From positions 36,993,556-37,057,555 of the forward strand of contig NC_087252.1 of NCBI RefSeq assembly GCF_037042905.1: DNA of 64,000 bases. Direction: 5' to 3'. A model generated the notes under the pieces. It had not been told where the DNA came from. It searched no databases and worked only from the letters and a program-made list of their open reading frames with translations. The stretch is from Lytechinus pictus (Eukaryota > Echinodermata > Echinoidea > Temnopleuroida > Toxopneustidae). The translations under genes and the position numbers were made by a program. Below, in pieces: positions 34,244-44,101 of the stretch. Position 1 is the first letter of the stretch; the number at the start of each line of letters is the position of its first letter.

Positions 34244-34274
<31 letters not shown>

Positions 34275-35977
34275 GGATCTTTGTATTTCCGAATCTTATT
34301 TCATTTGATTTTAACATAATTTCATAATCTCATGCACTAGGTCTAGATCTATTTGTAAGAAAGTATAGATCTAGTCCAACGAGACTCAGTGCTGTGCGAC
34401 AGCATTCATGTATCTAAATTAGGTCTAGATCTAGACTAACGATGGACTCTCGATCTATCTAGACCTAGAAAGTAAAGCTTCGGTTCTAAACCGAGATCTA
34501 GACCGTATATCGGTTTAGAAATTTTTGATGTCTGACTCTAACTTTTATTCCTGGCTAAGACTTCATTGCCATTATTGACCGAGAGTAGATCTAGATCTAG
34601 TCCTTGGTCCACTGACAGTCGTACTCGTACATGTAAATGGAGTCGTTTAGGCCCAGACCTAGATCTAGGCCTAAATTACAGACCTAGATCATAAGCCCTG
34701 GGGGTAAGTGTCGAGGGTTGGGAAAGTATACTAAGTTAGACTATATTTGATATAGCTCTTGATAGCATCGATGAATAATTAAAAGTAAAGTAGCCTAGAT
34801 CTAAGTATAAAAAAGGGCCTAGCTAGATTACGAAGATCTAGGCCCTACTCCTAGATCTATTGATAATATAAGACAAACATGCAGAGCAGCATGTTATTTC
34901 TAAGACCGAGTCTAACTATATGTATAAATAACAATAAGAATTAAAATGGGTGGGGGCTAAATGCAGAAGCCTGAAGACGAAGTTATGCAAAATAAATTTG
35001 ATATCTGAAACAAAGTGAGGACTGACACAATGACAGGCGTATCTTCAGTTCAAAGACTTCATCCACAATCCGCTTCACAGTTTATTCCTGACTGAATCTC
35101 GATCTACTGAAGATAGATGCAGATCTCCCTCTAGATCTAACGTTACAGTGTACAAAAAGAAGCCTCATTCTTCTTGTTTTAATCAATCGTGGGTTGGTCC
35201 TTGTTGGAGGTGAACCAAACCAGCCCGATTATCTCTCGATTCCCAGCCGGCTAGGAGCCCGTACAAAATACATGTGGTTAACACAACGGCATAACCACAA
35301 CACTGCAAGCAACATTACAGGCTGCACTGGGCGACGATGACAATCTAACTTCAATTTCAAAGACCAAATTCTGCTTTCCTTTAACAGAAGAATGATAGCA
35401 AACTCTCGAATTTGTTAAAGAAATAACCTAAGATCACAAAATACAGTGTGAGATGTGTAAATAGTCCACTGAATTCATGTAGTTATATCAATTAATACGT
35501 ACTCACCGGAGTGTTCGTAGGTCCATTTTGTGTGTGGAAAGAAAAGTTTCAGAATGAATAAATTAGATGACGTAATGAGGTCAAATGAATAATTAATTCT
35601 GTAACACGATACCACTAGTATCGATCACAAAGAATCGGGGAAATCGCGTATTAATGAAGCTCTTAGCCAATGAATAGGCCGGATTATGAATATCTTCATG
35701 CTCATGAATGTCAATGAGGGCTTATTTTTGTCTTCAAATGATCGCGGTAGGCGGAGCCTAATCTCATTTGTTTTGTGCTGAACGCGCACGCAGCTTTCGG
35801 TCTAGTAATATATTATAAGGTCTTTGGCCAGAGGCGTTCCATTTGTTATTCTACTAGCTCAGCGTAACAAGTGACGAAACAATAAAGATCACCTCTGTCT
35901 TGTTTATAGGCCTTAGATAGAGTAAAAAAAAAAATTCACATGCAGATCTGATTGGATATTTTTTCCCCTCTGAACAG
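32721..35977. other. AT-rich remainder of lysozyme intron 1
   Basis: No exon was found. Landmarks are an A-run near 34240-34270, CTAGATCTAG-rich segments at 34335-34690 and 34800-34860, and a stretch of GCGGTAGGCGGAGCC near 35743. The last bases form a good acceptor (TTTTTTCCCCTCTGAACAG). Confidence 0.5.
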
Positions 35978-36097
35978 TGTCTGATTACTGCCTACGTTGT
36001 ATCTGTCAGAAGACACGGGGCTGTTCTTGTTCCGGAGATAAAGGATGTGGACCATTCAACATTGAAGAATCTTTCATGTCTCCTGGAGCTGCAATGA
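35978..36097 (+). CDS. i-type lysozyme-like protein, exon 2 (degenerate catalytic region)
   Basis: The exon of 120 nt is entered and left in phase 1. It encodes SDYCLRCICQKTRGC, in which the CxxCIC-x4-GC frame of i-type lysozymes is intact but the catalytic Glu position is Thr. The following block, SCSGDKGCGPFNI, is about five residues shorter than the usual segment that carries the catalytic Asp (ending CGxFQI). By eye both catalytic acids are therefore lost or displaced. The structural cysteines remain, so a folded non-lytic or isopeptidase-only/binding role is possible (inference). The donor is GTAAGT at 36098. Confidence 0.85.
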   Translation, partial: CLITAYVVSVRRHGAVLVPEIKDVDHSTLKNLSCLLELQ

Positions 36098-36175
36098 GTA
36101 AGTTATTTTTTTTCAGGATGAAACAAAACTCAGCATTATCCAGTATTTGCATGAATATTAAATCAGCTCACCTGG

Positions 36176-36440
36176 GCCCCGTCTTACAAAAAGCTGCGAT
36201 TGATCCAATCAACCACAACTATGGATGGCCAGCAACGTCAACATCTGAAATGCAAATTTGTTCAAAACATTTTCGATATGTTGTATTCATACACTCATCA
36301 CTCTCTTGAAGATTCAGTGTGATTCTCTTTGTTTACCAAGGAGACTGTGCAATTTCCTTTAGAAAAAAAATTATGGTATGGATGGATTTCGATACATATG
36401 TGGTTGATCGGATCAGTCGCAACTCTTTGTAAGACGGGGG
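36176..36440. mobile_element. MITE, CCCCGTCTTAC family, exact CCTGG duplication
   Basis: GCCCCGTCTTAC and GTAAGACGGGGG are inverted ends. CCTGG flanks at 36171-36175 and 36441-36445. It is followed directly by a GTTTCGTAAAAAGACTTGTCGG remnant (about 36446-36535). Confidence 0.9.
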
Positions 36441-36681
36441 CCTGGGAAGCGTTTCGTAAAAAGACTTGTCGGATATTAAAATAACTGACAAGTCCCGTTT
36501 TTATCTGAAACGTTACCAGATATTTGTCAAATCTTGGGCCCGTCTTACAAAGCGTTGCGATTGATCCGATCAATCGCAACTATGGAAAGCCAGCAAAGTC
36601 AACATATACAATGCATGTTTGTTCAAATTTTTTTTCTAGATATGAATGCATATCCATGAATTAATTTTTTTTGACAATTTG

Positions 36682-37256
36682 AATTCAGCATGCTTGAATT
36701 GGTTTAGGTCTTACTTGACCAATCGCCGTCAAGTGGTATCCATGCAAAATGTACTTTCATATTCTATGCCTATAAACTGCGGAGTTCCACAGGGGAGCAT
36801 ATTAGGTCCCATTCTTTTTATGTGCTATATCAATGATATGTGTAATTGTGTTAATGAAACTTTGAAAGTAAATTACTTTTATATGCAGACGACATTGTTT
36901 TACTCTATTCTGATACAAGTCCTAAGCTGATCGGTGAAAAACTTAGCTTAGAATTATCAAATTGTGTTAAATGGATGACAGATAATAAGCTTAGCTTACA
37001 TGTTGGTAAGACTGAAAGTATTTTGTTTTGTTCGCGGGGTAAGTCTAAGCATACAGATGATTTCAATATATACTATAACAATCAATTAATTAAGAGACAG
37101 AATTCCGTGTGAAGTATTTAGGCCTGATATTGAATAGTGATCTCTCATGTACATATATGGTTGACTCTATTGTCAAAAAAGCTCATGCTCGCTTGAAATT
37201 TCTATACCGGTACCAAAATTGCATGAATACGAAATCTAGACGCATTTTAAGCTTTT
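36682..37256 (+). pseudogene. LINE reverse transcriptase fragment (CR1/Jockey-like), part 1
   Basis: The translation reads SACLNWFRSYLTNRRQVV and GVPQGSILGPILFMCYINDM, the signature of the non-LTR reverse transcriptase finger/palm region. The active-site segment is decayed (YMQTTLF in place of a YADDT-type motif) and the frame shifts after it. The 5' end is truncated at the insertion point. CAATTTG at 36675-36681 is repeated at 41692-41698 as the LINE target duplication. Confidence 0.85.
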
Positions 37257-38889
37257 GGGCTATTCCACGGTTACTCACGTTACATTTGGAGACACCTTGA
37301 CTCATACTTGGAGCTGTAACTCCATTATTATTGATAGGAACTAAACATCTCTTTATCACAACAAAGTACACAGTCTGACTATCCTTTGTATAAAAACAAA
37401 ACTTGGGAAATTTTATTATGCTCCTGGCAAATCTTTGGAATGTGTCGGTTACTCACGTTACATGATTTGGACATGCATAAAATGAAAAGTCGACATAAGT
37501 GAAAAGTCTCCTCATACAAGGCTCTTATGAAAGTTGATTATATCCATTTCAAAGAAGTATACTAGGGAGACAAACTTTGTACATAATTAAAAAAATAAAG
37601 AACACATGGTTTTTACTTGGGGTGCAGATAATATGGTTACTCACGTTACGGTTACTCACATTACATTTTGTCCATGTATGGTTAACAACACAAATGTCAT
37701 TAAAAATTCAATAATGTGTGTAAAATTCATTGCTAGGAACATCAAAAAGAGATTTTATACAAAAAATTGGAACAATTGGAGCTTTATTAGGGAGTAAGAG
37801 GGAAAAGTATGATTTTGCTTACTAATTATGCATAAATTAGCATAATTGCTTAATACCAATTTGCATGAAATAAATTACTGATAGTATTGCAGATTATGTC
37901 CAAGACAACCTGCGTGCAAATTTTTGGCGTGATCGGGCGGCCAAAGGCCGAGATCTCAAGGGGGGCCTAGGAGGCCCCCCCCCCCCCTTGGGCCATATTA
38001 ACTCCCAAAATACCCCAGCCTAGATAGGGTTACAGGTAAGGACATTCAATGTGTTGTTCGAACACTCTTTAAAGTTTGGTTAATTGAAACCAAGTCTTAC
38101 TAATGCACTCTCGCATTGTGAATACTTCTACTAATATTCAATTTTTTGTGTGATTGTATGACCACTGATATTTTGATGAACAAAGAGTCACATCAAAGAG
38201 GTGTACCCTCATTTTGCTTTTAATTAATCAAAAATAACTTCACAACTCACCATGAGACTTAAAACTTGACATCCCACAGAAAATGTTACCTAACTGCATA
38301 ATTTTTACTGGTTACTCACATTACATGATGGTTACTCACGTTACAAAGTTACTCACGTTACAGTTTTTCTTCATCATTCTTATAAAAAATTGTACTTTTT
38401 AATGATTTTGTTAGTCATCACTGTGTCAAAGATTGTTTGAAGGAAGAGAATTTAAAATCCCACCAATTAACTGTGAAGAATTTTTCTCTCAGAAAACAAA
38501 GTCAGTTTTTTCGGTTACTCACGTTACATCACCTGAGCAAGTTGCAATATTCATTTTTGAATGAGTACTACAAATTTACTTGAAAAGCTGTTGTGTATTT
38601 TAGGTAATTTGACTCTTCTAAACTTCAGAAATATATAAAGTGGTATGTTGTTGCAATAACAAAATGGTAATAAGGCATATTTCATTTTTCACTATTTTTC
38701 TTGTATTTTGGTACAGAATGGAAGACACAACTTTTGACCATTTTTTTCCAAAGTATACATATGAAAACAAACTTTTTATTTCTTGTTCCTGAAACTATCA
38801 AGCATGAAGGACTTATAGTATTAAAAAATTCGAGAAAATATTGAATTTGAATTTTTAAGCTCATGTCCATCAACCTGTGGAATTGCCCT
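37257..38889. mobile_element. TIR element with eight GGTTACTCACGTTACA repeats
   Basis: It is inserted within the LINE frame. The imperfect inverted ends are GGGCTATTCCACGG and CTGTGGAATTGCCC, with TTTT on both sides. The 16-mer, or a one-base variant, starts at about 37269, 37447, 37635, 37650, 38310, 38330, 38347 and 38513, all in the same orientation. No transposase frame is present. The superfamily is not assigned. Confidence 0.75.
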
Positions 38890-39588
38890 TTTCATCAATA
38901 CAGTGTTTATTTGATTATGCTAATGCAGCATGGGACTGCAGTCTTGGAAAGGTTGATAAAAAAAGTGTATAATTATTCAAAATAAGATTGTTAGATGTAT
39001 TACTTGCTTACACCCAAGAACACATGTTGGGAAGAATGAAGTCGAAAAAGCCGGCCTTCTTCGCATAGACCTGAGGTCGCAACAACTTATACTTCACCAT
39101 GTTCATAAAATTTTCTATTCAAACGAATATCATTACATATAAAACAATTTTACTCGGTCATCTGATATTCACGGGCATGAAACAAGAAATAGTCTGTTTA
39201 ACTTTGTGGTACCTATGAGAAAAGGTCAAATTGGTAACACATTTTATTATAAAGGTATACATTTTTGGAATTCCCTCCCTAATCATGTTAAATCGGTTAA
39301 GACTTTTACACAATTTAAAAGAGTATTGAAACAACACTTTAAAAATGTCCCCACTCTGTAATGTTAAATATTCTTTCTAATTTCATGTGTATCGTGTAGT
39401 CTTATATATAACTATTTAGATATTATTTATTTAATCAACTTGTTTTACACTGTTTCATCAACTTTTGTTGTTTGCGTGAAAGTTTGATGTCAAACTTATT
39501 TGTACTTTTTCATATCTTAGGTTTTACGATTCATGAATCTTGTATTAGTTACGATGCATTTAGCGCTACTTAAAAACTGATTATTAGT
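38890..39588 (+). pseudogene. LINE reverse transcriptase fragment, part 2 (C-terminus)
   Basis: The frame resumes as FDYANAAWDCSLGKVDKKSV, then with frameshifts continues to VVPMRKGQIGNTFYYKGIHF, WNSLPNHVKSVKTFTQFKRV and LKQHFKNVPTL before a stop at about 39362. This is the usual C-terminal region of CR1/Jockey-type LINE ORF2. The 3' UTR continues beyond the element at 39589-41307. Confidence 0.85.
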
Positions 39589-41307
39589 AGGAGTGGGCTA
39601 TAAATGGGTGATTTTTGGTTTTACTGTGGGAACAGTTTTTTTGTGTTCCTTTTACCTTATCTCAACATGAAATGACAATATTTTTTGTCTCGGGTCCGAG
39701 AAAAAAGTGTGCCGGGCCAAAATCCAAAATGGCCGCCAAAACCCCCCAAAACCCCCCAAAATCACAGTTTTGGCCACAACTTTTTTATTTGGTGGTCATT
39801 TTCTCTGGTTTTGGTGTCTATTCATATGTTTTGGGGGGCAGGCAATTTGTTTTTCCTATAATTAGTACTTTTAAACCATTATTTGTAGAGTTAAAAGGTA
39901 ATTATACCTACATTTTCCCATTTTTGTAGCCTTTTTTCAACCTAAAAGTGGGTCTTATCATCCTGGGGTTCTGGGATATTAGATGGTACGAGGTCAACAA
40001 TAGCAAGTAGCTTCATGTAGCTATATTGCTTTTATTCCTCCACGTTGGGTTTTACGGATATTCGTGAAATATATCTTATCAAATAAAAGAAAATGTCATT
40101 TATCCATAGGGGCTATACGGTGTACAATGCACTGTACATACTACACTGCATATCCATGCATTGACCACCATGGCATATGACAAAGCCTGTATATAAACTA
40201 TAGTGTCATAGAAATGAGCTTCAAAGGTTTAGAATTAGATTGTGAATTTGATTCCTTGTCAGCTGATGTACATGGTGAAACCAGCAACATAAATTACACT
40301 TACATGTAAATATCAAATACATGTATATATATACGTACATCACATTTTTAGCCATATCTTCATTTGGAGGCTTTTTTTTTTAACCTGGTTCTGGTGTCTA
40401 ACTGGCCTATGTTTATGGGGTCAGGTAACTACTAGTATCACATGTGGTAACGCTGATCAACAGCCAATCAGAATAAAGGATTGCATGCAAGTTACCATTA
40501 AGTTAAGTTAACATAATGGTAAATTTTTATGCAACGGGGCCCAGAATAGCTACACTGTAAATTACCTCTCTCCGCCCCCTGAATTAGCATATTTGACAAA
40601 ACATGTCCTCAATTTCTGAGACAAAACATATATTCAATTTCTGAGGCATCTAATTCTAAACCTGAGAGCTCATTTCTATGACACTAGCTTATACAAGCCT
40701 TGTTATCTGTCATGGTGGCCAATGCATTTATGCAGTGCAGTATATATGTACAGTACATTGTACATATGTATACTGTATAGCCCCAATGGATAAATGACAT
40801 TTTCTTTTATTTGATAAGATATATTTCACAAATATCCGTAAAACCCAAGTGGAGGAATAAAAGCAATATAGCTATATGAAGCTGCTTTCTATTTATATTG
40901 ACCTCGTACCATCTGATATCCCAGAACCCCAGGATGATAAAACCTACTTTTTGGCTGAAAAAGGGCTACAAAAATGGGAAAATTAAGGTATAATTACCTT
41001 TTAACTCTACAAATAATGGTTTAAAAGTACTAATTATAGGAAAAACAAATTGCCTGCCCCCCAAGACATATGAATAGACACCAAAACCAGAGAAATTGAC
41101 CACCAAATAAAAAAGTTGTGGCCAAAACTGTGATTTTGGGGGGTTTTGGCGGCCATTTTGGATTTTGGCCCGGCACACTTTTTTCTCGGACCCGAGACAA
41201 AAAATATTGTCATTTCATGTTGAGATACATTACTAGGAATAAAAAAAAACTGTTGTCATATTGAAATTACAAAAAAAGTATTTTTGACCCATGTATAGCC
41301 CACTCCT
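39589..41307. mobile_element. Mutator-like foldback element, 9-bp duplication ATTATTAGT
   Basis: Arms of about 670 bp (39589-40262 and about 40640-41307) are near-perfect complements. The ends are AGGAGTGGGCTATA and TATAGCCCACTCCT. ATTATTAGT flanks exactly at 39580-39588 and 41308-41316. Long terminal inverted repeats with 9-bp duplications are typical of Mutator-like elements. Only non-coding frames are inside; the centre (about 40420-40560) may hold a further small insertion. Confidence 0.9.
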
Positions 41308-41691
41308 ATTATTAGTATAATTCTCATAAAAAATATGTAACTTAGAAGTAATGATCGTATACTCAACCTGTTTTACAATTATTTTCATCATATTTGTTGA
41401 CTGCGTAAGTGTTTTTCATGGCAAACTTATTTGTTTTTGTCTTTTTACATATTAATTTTTACAATTCATCGTGTTAATTTTAGTGGTCTAGACTTAATTG
41501 CTGTAGTTTGTAGATTTCTATAGGTGTTTTTTCATAGATGTACATTGTCTTCAATTACTGATGTAAGGACCCCATTGGAAATAAGCCATCTCGGCTTTCA
41601 TGGGTAATCCTGTCAAGGTATACACTTCTGTTCATATTTTCTTGTACTTGTTCATAGTTACCTGACAAATAAAATCAATCAATCAATCAAT
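41308..41691 (+). mobile_element. LINE 3' UTR with (AATC)n tail
   Basis: Downstream of the Mutator-like element the LINE continues to a tail of AAATCAATCAATC repeats, followed by the target duplication CAATTTG (41692-41698). Confidence 0.8.
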
Positions 41692-41698
41692 CAATTTG

Positions 41699-43217
41699 CC
41701 CAGGACCAAAATCCAATTGAAACCAGTTGGATTTCCAACTGGTTTCAATTGGTTTCAATTGGTTTTAACTGGTTTCAATTGGTTTTAACTGGAATTTAAC
41801 AATTTCCAGTTGAAACCAATTGAAACCAGTTGGGCAACTGGAAATCCGGGCTGGAAATCCTAACTGGAACCAGTTGGGTAACTGGAAATGACTTCCAATT
41901 GGAAATGATTTCTAACTGGAACCAGTTGAGTAACTGGAAATCCCAACTGGAACCAGTTGGGCAACTGGAAATCCTAACTGGAACCAGTTGGGCAACTGGA
42001 AATCCTAACTGGAACCAGTTGGGTAACTGGAAATGACTTCCAACTGGAAATTATTTCTAACTGGAACCAGTTGGGTATTGGAAATGACTTCCAATTGGAA
42101 ATTATTTCTAACTGGAACCAGTTGAGTAACTGGAAATCCCAACTGGAACCAGTTGGGCAACTGGAAATCCTAACTGGAACCAGTTGGGTAACTGGAAATG
42201 ACTTCCAACTGGAAATGATTTCTAACTGGAACCAGTTGGGTAACTGGAAATCCTAACTGGAACCATGCAGTTGTGTAACTGGAAATCCTAACTGATACCA
42301 ATTGGGTAACTGGAGATGACTTCTAACTGGAAAGATGTGTAACTAAAAATGAATTCTAATTGGAACCAGTTGGGTAACTGTAAATTATTTCCAATTGGTT
42401 TCCAATTGGAAATTTTCCAGTTACCCAACTGGATCCAATTGAAACCAGTTAATTTGCATATTATCTGCCAGTGTGCACAGATTAATGTTTTATGAGATTC
42501 ATCATCATTAACAATGTATCTATTTAATTCTTTTCAATTTCAAGTGCCACACTTTTTAAAGATAAGTATTTAGAATACTTAGCAGTGAAAACCATGTTCA
42601 TAAATGTTATAGATTATAATTAAAACAGATTAAAGGATAATTAGTACACCACTAACTGTTACCAAATTACATCAAATAAAAATACATATATTTGAAGATC
42701 TTCCATATAATACATACATATGAAAGTCTGTATTTTATCAGTGCCCTTTACATTGGTATTAATAGAAATATAATACTGCTTCTGTGTTGGCATATGAGCA
42801 ATAGTTAGTGCAAATGCTAATTAATTTGTAACTAATTAAGTTCATTGCAATTAGTTCCAGTTGGAAACCAATTGGTTTCAACTGGTTCCAGTTGAAACCA
42901 GTTGCCTCCAATTGGTTTCAACTGGAACCAATTGAAACCAGTTGCCTCCAATTGGATTCAATTGGTTTTAATAGGGAAATTGGAACAACTGGAACCAATT
43001 GACACCAATTGCCAGCTGGTTCCAGTTGCCCAATTGGTTTTAACTGGAACCAATTGGCAACTGGTTTTCAATTGGAACCAATTGGTTTTAACTGGAACCA
43101 ATTGGCAACTGGTTTTCAATTGGAACCAGTTGTTCCAATTTCCCTATTGAAACCAGTTGGCCAACTGGTTTCAATTGGTTTTGCCCTAATTGGTTTTAAC
43201 TGGATTTTGGTCCTGGG
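41699..43217. mobile_element. Foldback element made of CCAACTGGAACCAGTTGG-type palindromes
   Basis: The ends are CCCAGGACCAAAATCC and GGATTTTGGTCCTGGG, inverted. Just inside, about 41720-42440 and 42850-43190 consist almost wholly of repeats of AACTGGAACCAGTTGG and AATTGGTTTCAACTGG, many perfect inverted pairs with a 2-base centre, alternating with TAACTGGAAAT blocks. The middle 42460-42850 is unrelated AT-rich DNA. Frames reading QLEPVGQLEILTG are translations of the repeat. Flanking TG on both sides may be the target duplication. Confidence 0.85.
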
Positions 43218-43340
43218 TGGTGTGTTCTCCTTTGTTTACAAAGGACATTATGCAAATTTCCTGTAGAAAAAATTATGACACTGATGGATTTCCATAGAGT
43301 TACGATGATTGGATCAATTGTAACTCTTTGTAAGACGGGG

Positions 43341-43839
43341 CAATGTTCTTTGTAAACAAAGAGAAGCACAGTGAATTTCTAAGAAAACAATGCATGAATA
43401 TACATCACAGCTAGAAAAATTTTGAAACAAGTATTCATTATACATGTTGACGTTGCTGGCCGTCCATGGTTGCGATTGATCGGATCAATCGCAACTCTTT
43501 GTAAGACGGGGCCCTGGGGCCCGTTGCAGAAAGAGTTGCAATCAATTGCAACTCTAAAAATCATGCGTAACTTGTTTTTCAACCAATCAACAGCGCGCAT
43601 GTGGGACTTGCAATTGTTTTTTTTACTTGCGTTTTTAAACGCAACTCTTTCTGCAACGGACCCCTGGGCCCCGTCTTACAAAGAGTTACGATTGATCTCC
43701 ACCCCCCCCCCCCCAAAAAAAAAAAAAAAGACCAAACAAACAAATCACAAAATCTGGGGTTTGAGAGCTGAAACATTAAACATCACTCTTTGAGCTCAAA
43801 TTAAATAAATCTCCTTCCCCATTATTTTACTCTTCATAG
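43341..43839. mobile_element. Cluster of MITEs sharing CCTGG sites
   Basis: A partial CCCGTCTTAC-family right end stops at about 43512. CCTGG (43513-43517) precedes a 145-bp MITE, 43518-43662, with ends GGCCCGTTGCAGAAAGAG and CTCTTTCTGCAACGGACC and an exact second CCTGG at 43663-43667. Another CCCCGTCTTACAAAG start follows at 43668 and is truncated at about 43698 by C/A runs. The rest leads into the exon 3 acceptor. Confidence 0.85.
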
Positions 43840-44045
43840 GTTACCACGAATGCAAGGCCGATGCCGTGTGCAGTCGCAATGCATTCCAGGACTTCGTGGA
43901 TCAATTCGAACTGCGAGAAAGTTCTCGGGGTATCTCGAAGTGCGAGCTGGCATCTCGGATCCAAAGAGGAGGCGCCGTGGGTTCCAACAGCCGGGCAGCA
44001 GACACCTTCTGGCTCTTGGTCCAATCCTGCATGATCAATGAATAG
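43840..44045 (+). CDS. i-type lysozyme-like protein, exon 3 (C-terminal)
   Basis: The acceptor TACTCTTCATAG joins GT to the A of exon 2 (Ser). The exon encodes YHECKADAVCSRNAFQDFVD, then SKCELASRIQRGGAVGSNSR and TFWLLVQSCMINE before TAG. C-x6-Q-x-GG and FW-x4-SC match the closing blocks of i-type lysozymes, although the usual H-x-GGP reads QRGGA. Two other frames are also open across the exon; only this one fits the family and splice phases. Confidence 0.88.
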
Positions 44046-44095
44046 ACCTAATCCTACCAGAAATAAGTCATTTTCGTCTTTAAAAATGATTTTAG

Positions 44096-44101
44096 ATTAA
44101 A
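44096..44101 (+). promoter_or_regulatory. Possible poly(A) signal ATTAAA for the plus-strand lysozyme gene
   Basis: It lies 51 nt past the stop. A canonical AATAAA also occurs at 44760-44765, so the true 3' end is uncertain. Confidence 0.35.

Larger units (their letters stand above)
36538..43340. mobile_element. MITE split by a 6.5-kb nest of insertions
   Basis: The left half (36538-36681, GCCCGTCTTACAAAGCG..., ending CAATTTG) and the right half (about 43220-43340, GTGTGTTCTCCTTTG..., ending GTAAGACGGGG) together match the uninterrupted copies at 5560-5827 and 15724-16009, where the junction reads CAATTTGGTGTGTTC. A LINE, with two elements of its own, and a palindromic-repeat element occupy the gap. 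Confidence 0.9.

Noticed and set aside
29956-35900. A 6-kb element bounded by inverted AATAAGCCCTCATT sequences near 30010 and 35720
   Set aside because: The similarity is short and neither termini nor a target duplication could be defined; may be two halves of separate repeats.
41830-43266. Open frames encoding QLEPVGQLEILTG-type repeats
   Set aside because: The frames are direct translations of the palindromic AACTGGAACCAGTTGG repeat in a foldback element; no start context or unique domain.
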